A DNA stretch of 64,000 bases from positions 4,402,001 through 4,466,000 of the forward strand of contig JACGWO010000010.1 in the NCBI GenBank assembly GCA_034509735.1, read 5' to 3'. A program made the translations under genes and the position numbers. Positions 10,822 to 22,697 of the stretch are shown here, piece by piece. This stretch comes from Sesamum alatum. Taxonomy: Eukaryota > Streptophyta > Magnoliopsida > Lamiales > Pedaliaceae. The notes beneath the pieces were generated by a model. It made no database searches and was not told the origin of the DNA. It saw only the letters and a program-made list of their open reading frames with translations. The first letter of the stretch is position 1. The number at the start of each line of letters is the position of its first letter.

Positions 10822-13178
10822 CTATCTATGTTTGAGATGAGAAGAGGGCCAGAAAGGATTTGGAAATTCTTGTGCAGGCCGTGGGATCAGATCATAGCGT
10901 GGACTTATTCCTACATCGTGTGATTCAGGGAACTTCTTGTCTCCAAGAAGTTTCTTAGAAAATGTATGCTTAAGGTCACAGTCAAGCAAAACTCCAACAC
11001 TGAATATAAGAAACTCGGGGAATTTCGTTTTTCGCCCTTATACTTTGTCATTTATACGATTTCAATCCTTAAATAAGATGAATTCCAACAACAACAAAAA
11101 GGATATAAATTGTAACGTGAATCAAAATTTGATGAACAGTGACAAAAGGCCACTTTACAGGATGAAAAATACAATTTTTCCCATCATAAATGCAGGCACC
11201 AACCCCTATAAATCTTGACTCACATCCTCAACTCAAACTGAAGCTTTAAGATTTATACATATGTACTCTTCTCTCTATACAGAAACAAGATTCCCATCAT
11301 CGAATTATATATAATACTGGCAGTCTTTTATTATGATTAAATGAGTCATAATTCATCAGCATAAACTCCTCTTCCTGCAAATTTGTTTCCGGTCACAAAC
11401 TACCTGTAAAAATTGTGACATGCAATGCTCATTTTGTGTAAAATAAGGTATAAGTCCCACATTGCAGCTGTTTCGTTCTACCGCCTTCTTCATGAGCCCG
11501 GCTCCTGCCTGAATCTGTCTGCTTCACTGGGGCTGCAGCCGGCCTGAGCTTGGGCAGGACTAGAAATTTGAGTTCTCTATGGGCCAAATAGTTCTTCAGT
11601 GGTATCATCTGCTGCCAGAACTGATCATTTTAGGATATTCAGCCTTTGAGTGAGTGATTTTCGTCCTCAGTTATCAGTAGAAAAATGAGAGAACGCTTCC
11701 TACACCAGGTTACATGCATCACGAGGCTGTAGTAACACTAACCTCGTTAAAATGCATGAGGGGACATTATTACAGTCATGAAGTCCATCGACACTTGAAT
11801 CGTACAAGAATTTTGTGTGCAATTCCGAGAAATCATATTGGAGTAACTACAGATTTGTCATATAAAATAAAGCAGAAATCACTTGAACTAAAAATTAATA
11901 TACTAATGGATGTATCAGTCATTAAAACAAGATGAATATCTTGCTCAGCTTCTGAAAAAAACGTAGTGTAAATACCGTACATTGAACTTGTTAGTCTCCA
12001 GGAAGGCAAAGAAGAGGATCGCAGGAGTTGAGCATAAGAAACATGGGTTGCAAATAGCCACAAGTGAAGAGGCCATGCATCTTGCATCTTCATCCTTCAA
12101 AATTCTTCAAGCTCAGTGCATCACGACTTATCCACAAGGAGAAGATTATGATAACCTCTATAATACACACGAACAGACATGAAAAAACAATGCTGGCTTA
12201 TCATACAAAATGTATCTGATACAGAAATGCCAAAAGATGCTGGTGAAGTAACATTACTATCTGAGCCACCTGCATTAAGCTCTATCAAACAAAATGTATT
12301 GCAACTTTAGTGCAGAATTATATAACACGAGACGGGGAAACGACTTTTGATGATCTAAATGCCTGGTTAATTTCACAGGTATAGCTGTATAGCAACTTCA
12401 TTAAGCTTTCATCACTGCAATCAAGATGTAAGTTATCTACTCAGAGGAGAAGCACAATGACGCACACAAGGTGATATTTGTTAGCATGCAATTAACCATA
12501 TGATATATGTTGTCCTTGACCTATGGACTGCAGCATTTGCCAAGAAAAAACGATACCTGCAGCAATTCCCCATGATACTAGGGAAAATGATTTATATGTC
12601 AAGCAAATTTTTTACTTTAGATTCAATGGTTATTTAAACAACCCATGAAGTATCAAGTAATCAAACTTGAAGGGTAACTATTAAGGAATAGTAGTTGCTA
12701 CAACGAAAGGCCAGAGATCGCAACAGCATAGCTCTGAGGTCAAATGCTATGCATGAATTTGATAGTTGTTACCAACAGCTCTCGCGGACCCAAAACACGA
12801 TATTACACAGCATTCTGGCAGGTTATTGTTCTTGTAACCCGTTTTTACTAATATGCGGTCAACAAATTTACCCTTATATAATTGCATCAACGGACAACCT
12901 AATATGTAAAGGTGTTGGATCACTTACTATTCTCTTGACCATAATCTTCTCCAATCCACTTGTCATCAAGTGTAATACAACATTATCTTGAACATTTTCG
13001 CTGTGCTCTGAATAAATGGATAAATGATATACAGAGTTGTGACTACCCATGAGACTTGCATAAACTGGAAATTGTATCCGTCCCTTCAACAATTTTCAGT
13101 TTACTGACAACCAACTTTGCATACACAAGGAACAACAGAGTATTGCCACCCTGGAAAGAACAAGACTAATACAACACC
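10822..13178. other. intergenic DNA between BRX-patellin and nMAT2 genes
   Basis: This holds the upstream region of the BRX-patellin gene and the 3' flank of the maturase gene. Open frames here are short, overlap on both strands and show no known domain. I see no repeat with clear ends. Base composition is less AT-rich than other spacers, so some may be transcribed untranslated sequence of the maturase gene. Confidence 0.4.
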
Positions 13179-15398
13179 TTACCCCTGTGCTGCACGAATC
13201 CTTTCTTCCTTGTCTTCCTCAGTCGTAAACCTCTGGTCATCACTTTCATCATTAGAGCCCAATGACAAGTCTGCTTCTCCTTTTATGCTATTCTCACTAC
13301 TTAGCAAAGAGGAAACATGATCTACTGAAATGGCATTCCTTTTGTAATTCCACACTAGCATTGAAATGTAATCCTGAGGTGAAATTAGGCCTTGTTCTTT
13401 AAGGCAGTTGCGTTCCTCCTCAAGAGTTTTTGAGTCCTCAAGTCTTATATATTCCAGTAATGCTTTCTCATGATCTGGTCTCCAGCCTGACGGGAAAGGA
13501 GAGTAGTCGGTTTCAGGTACAAGAGACATTCGGGTATATAGGAGTCCATCAATTGATTCAACGAGACCCATTCTCAACAAATTATGATACTCTGGTGATT
13601 GCCCTTTCCTTTCCTTAAGAGGACGACTCAAATTCCGGGCCCCAATCTTGTAAACTTTTGCTCGTGACCTCAGCTTGTATTTTGCAGCATAGAGCTTTGC
13701 AAGTGAGCCTCTAAGGATGTATGAACAAAAATTAACTATTTTCTTCCTGTTATCAGCATATCGATACCACTCAACCATTGTTGCCAACAACTTATTCATT
13801 TGGGCATTTGTGTGAGCCTGGGTAGCATGAAACATTCTGAAACAAGGTTGTGGGTCTGGATCCCTATCTCCCTTCAGAAAGTTCAACTTCCTAAACTGTT
13901 TAATGCACTGCTTCAAGCTAGCTGTGACAGACAGTAATGTCCCCACACCCTTCTCACTGATAATTTTTCCGCCAGTAGCAGTATATCGCAGAGTAGGATA
14001 CACAACTCTTCGGCATAATACATGGTCAAGAAACATTATGCCTTTAGTTATGTGTTCAATAGGGAGGCTCTCATTGTCAAGTTTTAGCATATACTTCTGG
14101 TCACAAAATTCTATTAACTGCTTTCTCAGAGTTGCTGCATCTGCCCTCGGTCCTCTAACTCCAATCAATATATGACCACCATAGCGTATGTAGTCAATCT
14201 TCCTAGTCTTATCAGGACCACTTGTGGGGACAAATTCTGGCCAAGATGTATTTCCTTGTTCTGCCTCCCCATCAGGACTATTCCATATGACATCACTTGT
14301 AGATGGCCTATAGAATTCCTTAATTTTATCTTCCATCCATCGGTCCAATTCATCCAGGCATATGTTAGCCAAAAGAGGACTAAGGATTCCACAATGACCC
14401 CAAGAAGGATGTATTTCAGCCTCCTCTGGTGCAAACCCAAAAAATGTTTCCAGCCAATAAGGATCTGGCTTCGGTTCATCTTCTGCAAGAACTCTCTTCT
14501 TCTGATACTTCCGTTTCGTCTTCTTTTTCTTCTCTCCATCATCAACCCTACTCGTGATCACTGGTGTGGTTAATGCAGCCTTTATCAAATCAATCACCTT
14601 CTTATCCCTAACATCCCTCATCAGAGCACTAATCACCATCCCAACCTTCATACCATCCAACACGGTACTCAAATCTCCCTTTATATACCACAAGTATCCT
14701 GCAAAACTCCTTCTGACCACCCTCAACACCGTATGGGCATTCCTTCCTGGCCTAAATGCAAATGACTTCTGTGAAAACCTTGCTTCATAAATGGGCTCCA
14801 AAATCATCAGTAACACCTCCTGAACAATCTTATCCTGGAAAGCCGCCGGCTGAGTAGTTGTCAAAATCGCCCTAATCTTCCGCTTTGATAACGACTCATA
14901 CTCTGTTTTGTCCTTGGGGGACCTAATGAAAAACTCTAACCTGGCTCCCCACTTAAACCTTCCATCAAGAACCGCATTCCTAAGTGCCAACAAGTCCTCA
15001 AGCGCAGGACGCGTAATGGAGCTACGAGGCAAGTATGCGCCGGTCTCATCAGTGCATACCTTCTGGTATGCCAACACCCACAACTCAAACCTCCTCAAAT
15101 AGTTGGTCAAATTACCAACAGTTTTGTCGGGCTCCCGGAAATTCTCTATCCACATTTGGGAACAAACAGCGACGCCGTCCTCCTTCATCAAGGTGGCGGG
15201 GTCATTCGGGTCAGGAACTCGCCTAGTAAACGTATAAGTGCTGTACAAAAATGCTCTGAGAGAAAAACTCCCATTTTCATTTCTTACGTTGACACAATTA
15301 TTCAAGTGAGAGTTGTGTAATATGTTTGCGTTCTGCAATATAGCTGTAGCTCTGTTTCTGAGTGCTCCGCGGCTCAACACGATCGCAGTTCGATGCAT
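13179..15398 (-). CDS. nMAT2: Nuclear-encoded organellar group II intron maturase
   Basis: Single-exon gene, 739 residues, close to the usual length of the nMAT1/nMAT2 class. The N-terminus is basic with few acidic residues, fitting a mitochondrial presequence. A reverse-transcriptase-like domain covers about 170-480, including SFAFRPGRNAHTVL near 212. The catalytic YADD box is replaced by YGGH at 406-409, so reverse transcriptase activity is not expected. A domain-X-like maturase segment (NFCSYILRGSLAKLYAAKYK) lies near 560. No C-terminal endonuclease domain is seen. Such proteins assist splicing of mitochondrial group II introns (family knowledge). The phrase DPATLMKEDGVAVCSQMWIENFREPDK and the KRKYQKKRVLAEDEPKPDPYWLETFFGF region fit nMAT2 better than nMAT1, judged from memory of the family. 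Confidence 0.92.
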   Translation of the reverse strand: MHRTAIVLSRGALRNRATAILQNANILHNSHLNNCVNVRNENGSFSLRAFLYSTYTFTRRVPDPNDPATLMKEDGVAVCSQMWIENFREPDKTVGNLTNYLRRFELWVLAYQKVCTDETGAYLPRSSITRPALEDLLALRNAVLDGRFKWGARLEFFIRSPKDKTEYESLSKRKIRAILTTTQPAAFQDKIVQEVLLMILEPIYEARFSQKSFAFRPGRNAHTVLRVVRRSFAGYLWYIKGDLSTVLDGMKVGMVISALMRDVRDKKVIDLIKAALTTPVITSRVDDGEKKKKTKRKYQKKRVLAEDEPKPDPYWLETFFGFAPEEAEIHPSWGHCGILSPLLANICLDELDRWMEDKIKEFYRPSTSDVIWNSPDGEAEQGNTSWPEFVPTSGPDKTRKIDYIRYGGHILIGVRGPRADAATLRKQLIEFCDQKYMLKLDNESLPIEHITKGIMFLDHVLCRRVVYPTLRYTATGGKIISEKGVGTLLSVTASLKQCIKQFRKLNFLKGDRDPDPQPCFRMFHATQAHTNAQMNKLLATMVEWYRYADNRKKIVNFCSYILRGSLAKLYAAKYKLRSRAKVYKIGARNLSRPLKERKGQSPEYHNLLRMGLVESIDGLLYTRMSLVPETDYSPFPSGWRPDHEKALLEYIRLEDSKTLEEERNCLKEQGLISPQDYISMLVWNYKRNAISVDHVSSLLSSENSIKGEADLSLGSNDESDDQRFTTEEDKEERIRAAQG

Positions 15399-15867
15399 CT
15401 AACTGTTGGTATTACGGATGGATTCGAATAAAAACAGAAAAACGAAACAAAAATTTGAACTTTCAATCAAGCATGGATGAAAATGTGCAACTTCCGGCAG
15501 CAGAAGAAATGGGCAAAAGGGAAATCAAGAAAACGAGGATTGAACTTACGCAGAGAGCTGATTGCAGGAGGGAGAAAACCTTGAAGCATTACCAAAATTC
15601 GATGGAATTCTGAAACTAGGGTTGATTTTGCTCTCAGATTAGGGGTTTAGGGGTTTTTGGCTGGGGGGGTTGAGCAGAAATGCTGCAAAACCTAAGCCCT
15701 ATCCAGCAAATTTTTGAAAATAAAAAATTCATAGGAATAAAAACATTGTGGAAAAATGGTCTTTTTTTATAATTATAGAATATATTTATTGAGTTTGTAA
15801 TAAATTAAAGAAAATAAAATAAAATAAAATAAAATGATAGAAATTTTAATAAAAAAAATTACAAATA

Positions 15868-16297
15868 AGGTAAATTATAACTACCTCCTCTAAGGTTTGG
15901 CATAATTACAAATACCCTCTTATTGTTCGAAAACTTATAAATACCCCATGAGGTTTGTAACCGTAACAAATAACTCATTTTTATTTATTTTTATGAGTGA
16001 ACTAACCAAAATGCCCTTATACAAACTGAATTATTTTTTATTTAATTCTTAAAATTTTTTGAATTTTTTTGGACTACAATCATAAGAAGAGGTTTCTTAA
16101 GTTTTTTATACAGAAAAGCAATAACGCAATTTGTCTCGACTGATTTTTCTATAATTTTAATAAAAATTTCAAGAGCAAAATGGTCAATTTTATGTATTGG
16201 TTAAAAATTACAAATTTCCAGGAGGAGTATTTTCTCAAACAACGAGATGATATTTATAATTATAATAAACCTCAGGAAATATAGCTATAATTTACCC
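15868..16297. mobile_element. MITE, ~425-bp family, copy B (9-bp duplication)
   Basis: Ends are AGGTAAATTATAACTACC and its inverted copy ATAGCTATAATTTACCC, flanked by TTACAAATA at 15859-15867 and 16298-16306. The interior (gaggtttcttaagttttt) matches copy A in the same orientation. Confidence 0.85.
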
Positions 16298-16714
16298 TTA
16301 CAAATATTACATGGCAACTACGTTCTCTGAGTCTCAATTTATGTAGAAAATAATATGAATACACTTTTGAACAATCTTAAAATTATAAGAATACTTTAGT
16401 CTTTTCTCAAAAATAATCGTCCTAGTTCATATTATGTGATGGGGTATTTATGTAATAAGAAAAAATGCATTTATAACTGCAGAAAATAGTCCTCGGAATT
16501 GAGAAGCCACGTAATCTTTTGGACATCTAAAGAGAAAAAAAAATGAAGTGAGGTCAATATTGATACTCTCCTCTTAATTCAAAGAGTCCATCCTAATTTA
16601 ATGTTTAGTTTCGTTTTTAGATATGATATGTTATAAAGATACAGCTTTGGGCTAAAAAGCCGAAAGTAAATAGCCGTGTCCACGCCTACGTTGTCTTCCC
16701 CCACAAAATGATTC

Positions 16715-16882
16715 TTACTCGAATCAAGTTTGATCGAATCAATCAATCATAGAATGCGTGTACTTGCTATGTGATTGGTCACTTTCCCTAAACTGTACAT
16801 CAATTCACGACAAGTGTATTGTACTTGCCATGTGATTGGTTCAGGTTTGATCAAGTCAGGTCCGGACTAAAATTTCCCATAT
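16715..16882. repeat. dispersed ~170-bp repeat, copy 1
   Basis: Shares long phrases with 19745-19922, including 'ggtcactttccctaaa', 'gtgattggttcaggtt' and 'aatcaagtc'/'gatcaagtc', in the same orientation. No coding potential. Part of an unclassified repeat. Confidence 0.7.
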
Positions 16883-17062
16883 TTCACTTACAAATAAACT
16901 TATTTTTCAAAATATTCTATATTAATCAAAATTATAATTCATTCTAATTTGATTGAACTTCATTTGAACTAAAATTTTCATTTTTCTGATAGAAATGAAA
17001 TATTGGTAGGCGTATAAAAGAAATATACCAGTCCACTTAGATATTTTCCTTGCTAGTACCAC

Positions 17063-17094
<32 letters not shown>

Positions 17095-17711
17095 TATAAA
17101 TACTAGCCATCGTGACACGTCGTCTCTTTGTACAATATTGTACGTTTAAAAATTATCATAAATAATAAATATATATATACACATATATAAATCAACACAT
17201 TATATTTCAAAAAAAGAAAAAGAAAGAAAGAAAAGAAAACCAACTTAAGGGTATTATCAGCATAATCAGAAAATTAGTGTCGCCGTGTCATAAACCGTCC
17301 TTTGTGGGTGAGAAATGCCTTTTCTTTTTATATGTAGATATAGGGACAAAATTTGTTATTGGGAATAGTACTAATGGACTAATAACTCAAAGTAAACGGG
17401 ACCTTTAGTTGTTTATCCTATTCCGATAATTGTATAAAATCTACTGCAGCAATGAAAAATAGTAAGAAAAATCTTGGCAAAAATCTAGTCTCTCTTCCCT
17501 CCCCCATTGCTGGAGCTCTTCCTAGCTCGAATAGCAAAAAATGTTCATATCATTCTCTCAAATTAAATAACATATACATCAATATTAATTTACTATAGAT
17601 TTATACTATTAAGTGAGAGGAGCTTATAATAATTAACTATGATTAAAGAAATATATATACTAGTCGTGGCACGCCGTCCCTGCGTGCATATAAAAAATAT
17701 TGCGCTTTAAA

Positions 17712-17721
17712 ATTATTATAA

Positions 17722-17757
<36 letters not shown>
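17712..17757. repeat. (TA)n microsatellite
   Basis: Nearly uninterrupted TA dinucleotides inside the second aaagaaagaaag-associated block. A shorter (TA)n run lies at 17073-17094 in the first block. Confidence 0.8.
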
Positions 17758-17761
<4 letters not shown>

Positions 17762-18954
17762 CAACACATTGCATTAAAAAAGATAGAAAGAAAGAAAAAA
17801 AGAAAGAAAGAGAGAAAATAAATGAAAATTAAGTTAGGAGTATTATCAATATAACCAAAAAATTGGTGTTGTGGTATAAGTAACCGCCATTTATTAATAA
17901 AAACAGAATTTACTTTATATAATAGTATAGATATATATGTGCCGACTTAAATTCCCTTTATCTCTTAAAAATTAAACTAAAATTTAGGAGGTTTAATTAA
18001 ATATAAGCACCCTACTAATACAATACTTTTCAATCTCATATATTTAGAAAAATCTATATATTTTTTTTAACAAATTTATCATCGGTTATAGATAATTTTA
18101 TTATATTTAAAAATTAATTTATATTATCAAGTCCTTCAATCAATGATATCATTCTTTCTAGGTTTTGTTTCTTGTTTATTATTAAATATAACCATATTAT
18201 ATGAATGCATATATCGAATATGCATCGAAATTGCTTATTAGTTAATTAATTATTAACCGATAGAAAATTGTAACTTTCGTCCTATAAGTAGGGGCCCGCT
18301 TTTGGTCCACTTAAAATTTATTCCAGCAACGAATGACAATAATGATGTAAAAGAAAATGGCATATTGAAAGACATTTATTGTTGAAAATTGTCAATTTCG
18401 CTGTAAAATGTCCAAAACTTGGAGCTCTGAAATTTTTCGATTAAATTGGCAATTTCTAACGACAAACATCATCGATGTACAATCTTTATAAATTATTATC
18501 CTTCAATGCCAAAATAAATTTCAAGTGAACTAAAAATACCATCAATCATACTTACGACACGAAAATTGTAATTTTTTTAGTAAAAAAAAAAAAAAAACAA
18601 ATGGAATAAAGTAGTGCTAAGCACATGGGGGGTGGGGGAGGTGGGCATATATGGAGCAAACTGAATTTTTTTTTGCAAACCGTATTCAATCTTACACTCT
18701 ATTCAACATACACAACTCACGTGTATAAAAAAAATCAAATAAAATATATGATGTTATCTTTATACACGTAATATGTGTATAATAGAAAATCCAATTCCAT
18801 ATATGGAGTCCCATCCGACCTCAATTTCGCTTTCTTCACCACCACGTGCTTCCTCCCATTCACACAGTACTATCAGTCAGCACACGCACTGAGTGTGTTG
18901 GTATGTGGAAGTTGATGAGTTATGATTCTTGAAATGAAATTTTATTTTATTTTA

Positions 18955-19382
18955 AGGTGAATTATAATGACCTCTCCTAAGATTTGGCATAATTACGATT
19001 ATCCCCTCATTATTTTTAAAAATTACAAATACCTTTATGAGATTTGTTATTTTTAACCAATGGTATGAAATGGTCCATTTTGTCATTGATTTTATTTTAA
19101 AATTGTAGAAAAATCACTCGAGCCAAATTACATTGTTGCTCCTCTGTGTAAAAAACATAAGAAACCTCTCCCTACGTATTTTTGTCCAAAAAAATTTAGA
19201 AAATCTTAAAAAATAATTTAATTTGCATAAGAACATTTTGGTTAGTTCATCCATAAAAATGGATGAAAATGGGTTATTTGTTAGACAATTATAAACCTTA
19301 GGAGGGTATTTATAATTTTTTAAATAATGACGGAATATCCATAATTATGTCAAACCTTAGGGGAGGTCATTGTAATTCACCC
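18955..19382. mobile_element. MITE, ~425-bp family, copy C (9-bp duplication)
   Basis: Ends are AGGTGAATTATAATGACC and the inverted GGTCATTGTAATTCACCC, flanked by TTTATTTTA at 18946-18954 and 19383-19391. The interior is in opposite orientation to copies A and B (aacctctccctacg). It lies immediately upstream of the first surviving exon of the SnRK2 relic, where the missing 5' exons would have been. Confidence 0.85.
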
Positions 19383-19421
19383 TTTATTTTATGTAATAAA
19401 TAATAAATATGAAAATTGCAG

Positions 19422-22400
19422 ATAGATGAAAATGTGGGGAGAGAGATCATAAACAACAGATCGCTTTGCCATCCTAATATCATTCGTTTCAAGGAGGTAT
19501 AAATATAAAATTATATTATTATTATGTTGGAATTATTTTGAAAAATTATTTATTTGTTCTAAGAATTAATTATCTGATAATTTGGAAATTATATATTCTG
19601 TGTCCGAATTTTGAATATGATTAGGTGGTTTTGACACCAACATATTTGGCAATTGTGTGTGATGGAGTATGCAGCTGGTGGAGAACTGTTTGATCGAATT
19701 TGCATTCTGCAGTGCTGGTGATTTAGCTTAAATAAACGATGAATTTTTTTTGCTCGGACCAAGTTTGACTGAACCAAACCAATTACAGAGTAAGTGTGAT
19801 ACATTTGCTATGTGGATGGTCACTTTCCCTAAATTGTATACCAATCACACAATAAGTGTATTGCACTTGCCATATGATTGGTTCAGGTTTAATCAAGTCG
19901 GGCCCGAACTAGAATTTCCCAACACACGATTTACAGTTTTGCATGTGTGAAATGTTTTCTTTTGTAAATGGGCGGTAAGAGATTCGATTTATGACCTCTT
20001 AATTATTTGATCTGGTTCCAAAATCATGTTAAACTATCGTCTTATTTAAATGTTTAAGATGTTAGATTGAATAATTATTTAATATGAACATTTTAACCAA
20101 GTTTGTATTAATTTTTAAGCCCTCCAAGATTAATGTGATTTTCCGTCTGTATTTTGATGTCTTAATTAATTTCTTTTAACAACTATGTGTGTATCAAGCC
20201 AGGTACTTTTTTCAGCAGTTAATAAGTATAAATAAATATGAAAAAAATAAATTTTTTTTTAACCATCTTTGATTCGATTATATTCGAGAACGAGAGAAAT
20301 AAAATATTAAGTGAATTTAAACTATTTAAAATTTACAGTTGAATAAGAGTGATCAGTCATCTAGAAAGTTGTTCTAAAGCTTTGGGAGAAAAGTTTATTG
20401 TTCTTGCTTGAGGCTAAAAAAATAAATTATAGTATTCGATGTAGATCGATTTAAATCAATTGAGAAAAGTTCATTTGAGCCTGAAAAATAAATCTAACTA
20501 TTCGGTATAATTTATCGAAATTAATTGAGAAAAGCTCGTTCGAACTTGATTTATTGGACCTAACAAACCAACCTTGAACAAAGTTTTCTCAATAAGTTTT
20601 CGAGCTCGAATCGATATGTGGAAAACATAATAAAATATGCTTGAAAATATCAAATTATTCGAGTCTGATCGTATTCGATTCAATTATAATGTGTTCAAGC
20701 TAACCAAATTAACCAAATTCAAATATATTTTTAAACTCGATAACGATTCAAATAAATTTAAATAATATTGTGTTCAACTCTGATTCAATTTATTTACATC
20801 CAAATCTTTACTTGATTATACATTAAAGTTTTTTTAATTTTTTTTTATTACTTTTTGGTGCTAATTCTTTGGAATATGATTGGGGAATGAATGTGGTGCT
20901 AATTCATTTTCACTTAAGATCTGCGACTTCGGCTACTCCAAGGTCTTTTTTTTTAATTAATTTTAATCTTATAGCAAATTAATAATTTAATTTTTGTAAT
21001 AATAAGTGAAAATAAATTGTTTTAATTATACAGTCATCGGTGCTGCACTCACCAATGTGTTATTTATTTAGTTATTTATTTTTCTAATAATTTTATTATT
21101 TGGATATTTTGTCAGATAGGATAATTTTTCAAAATTTTAAATCTAATTATCATGACATAATATTATCTCGTCTATGGGATGAAAAATGATGTCATAACCT
21201 ACTTAATTTCAATTACAAAGTCACTTGCATTGTGTTTGGATTTATGGATTTCAATTCCCTAATAACATATTTGTTTCGATAATTTTATATTGAAAAAGAT
21301 TTCAGATTCCTCGACTCTCATTTTGAACTATGATTTGTGTAATATCAATGGATTAAATTCTTATGATATCTAGCCATGAAAAATATTTTTTCTAAATCTT
21401 TTACTTAAATCTAAATCAATCCATCCAAATGTAACCTTACCGAAAATATAATAAACTATGGGAATGTGCTTTAATTCGAACAAATGAGAATTTTCATTTC
21501 TTTTTATATTGATTGTTAGGCAATTATAATATTATTTCCACACTACTAATTAAGTGGGAGGGGCTTATTGGTGTCTGGACTACTAAAATACCCTTAAGTC
21601 TTAACCAGACTTATTTTTCCACCATCTCTTTAATGTCAATTTTTCATCAATAATTCTCTATTCAAGCGTACTTAAGGGTAAATGATTTTGATCAATTCCA
21701 ATCAATTATTAAATTTTATTTTTATTCTCTTTCATTCAATTAAATAAAATGCAATAAAAATCTAAATTATGTAGACGCATCGAGTGAACTTCAGTTACTA
21801 AGTATTTTTGTCATTATGTGGATATGAATAATTGGTTGAAAATAAAACGAATAGTTGGCGGATATATGATCGTGTGGGGTTACACTATACGCAATTGATG
21901 GGAGCTTACCCTTTTGAAGATCCACGTGACCCTAAAAATTTCTAAAAGACTATTACTGTAAGTATATATACATATTCACTGATTCAACGTATTTATTTAA
22001 AATATCTTATAATCTCTTACATCTAAGATGATCCATTCTGCAGAGAATAATGGCTGCTCGGTACAAAATCCCAGACTGTCCATATATCTCAAGACTGCAG
22101 GCACCTTCTCTCCCGAATTTTTGTCACCAATCCTTCAAGAGTACGTCTCTGTTTTTGTTAGGAGTATACTTGGGTAATCTTTCAGTCCAACCCTTCTGCG
22201 AATTTTTACAAATTTCAGCCCAAGCTCGACCCGACAATCATGAGACCTGCGCTTTGCGGTCTAATTGGATTAGGGCTGGTGAGAGTGATTTTTGCGGTTT
22301 TTAACATACAAATGCTTATTTCTAGTTTTCTTGAAGTGAAATGAATAGAGAATGCAAACGCTTCCTAAATACCATTGCTGTGTGATGATCACATCTACAC

Positions 22401-22697
22401 GATTTTAACGAGCAGAGGATCGATATAAAGGAGATTAAGAGCCATCCATGGTTCGTGAAGAACTTGCCGAAGGAACTTACAGAAACCAATCAAGCAGTGT
22501 ACTACAAGAAAGATAACCTGAGCTTTTCGCTTCAGAGCATTGATGAGATAATGAAAATTGTACGTGAAGCCCGAAAGCCCCCTCAGTCGTCCATGTCCGT
22601 CCCTGGCTTCAGGTGGGGAGGACAGGACGGCGAAAGCAAAGACGATCAAGAACCAGTTGAGGAAGAAGAAGAAGAAGATGAGTATGAAAGCAAGTGA
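19422..22697 (+). pseudogene. Decayed SnRK2 protein kinase
   Basis: Remnants lie in the correct order with introns between them. An exon at 19422-19496 encodes IDENVGREIINNRSLCHPNI. Bases 19625-19715 give VVLTPTYLAIV, then a frame change, then EYAAGGELFDRIC. Bases 20920-20943 give CDFGYSK, and 21034-21054 give SSVLHS. Bases 21860-21955 resemble the SnRK2 GVTLYAM-GAYPFEDPRDPKNF segment but carry TGA in place of Trp and a second stop. A fragment at 22046 gives RIMAARYKIPDCPYIS. The C-terminal exon (about 22412-22697) is intact in frame, from RIDIKEIKSHPWF to an acidic tail EEEEEEDEYESK that stops earlier than usual. The N-terminal exons with the glycine loop and catalytic lysine are absent. The acidic tail points to the ABA-independent subclass (family knowledge). 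The gene cannot make a working kinase. Confidence 0.88.
19745..19922. repeat. dispersed ~170-bp repeat, copy 2
   Basis: Second copy of the repeat at 16715-16882. It sits inside the SnRK2 relic, directly after the truncated GELFDRIC segment, so it probably inserted there and helped break the gene (inference). Confidence 0.7.

Larger units (their letters stand above)
15400..19421. other. repeat-rich spacer between nMAT2 and the SnRK2 relic
   Basis: Besides MITE copies B and C, this spacer holds two related blocks at about 17100-17300 and 17650-17900. Each contains a 'cgtgacacgtcgtc'/'cgtggcacgccgtc' phrase, a TA-rich run, aatcaacacatt and an aaagaaagaaag tract. A further related block lies near 44620-44820 in opposite orientation. 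No gene is seen. Confidence 0.5.

Noticed and set aside
11833..12182. Overlapping short frames on both strands downstream of nMAT2
   Set aside because: Frames overlap in opposite directions and resemble no family; treated as non-coding.
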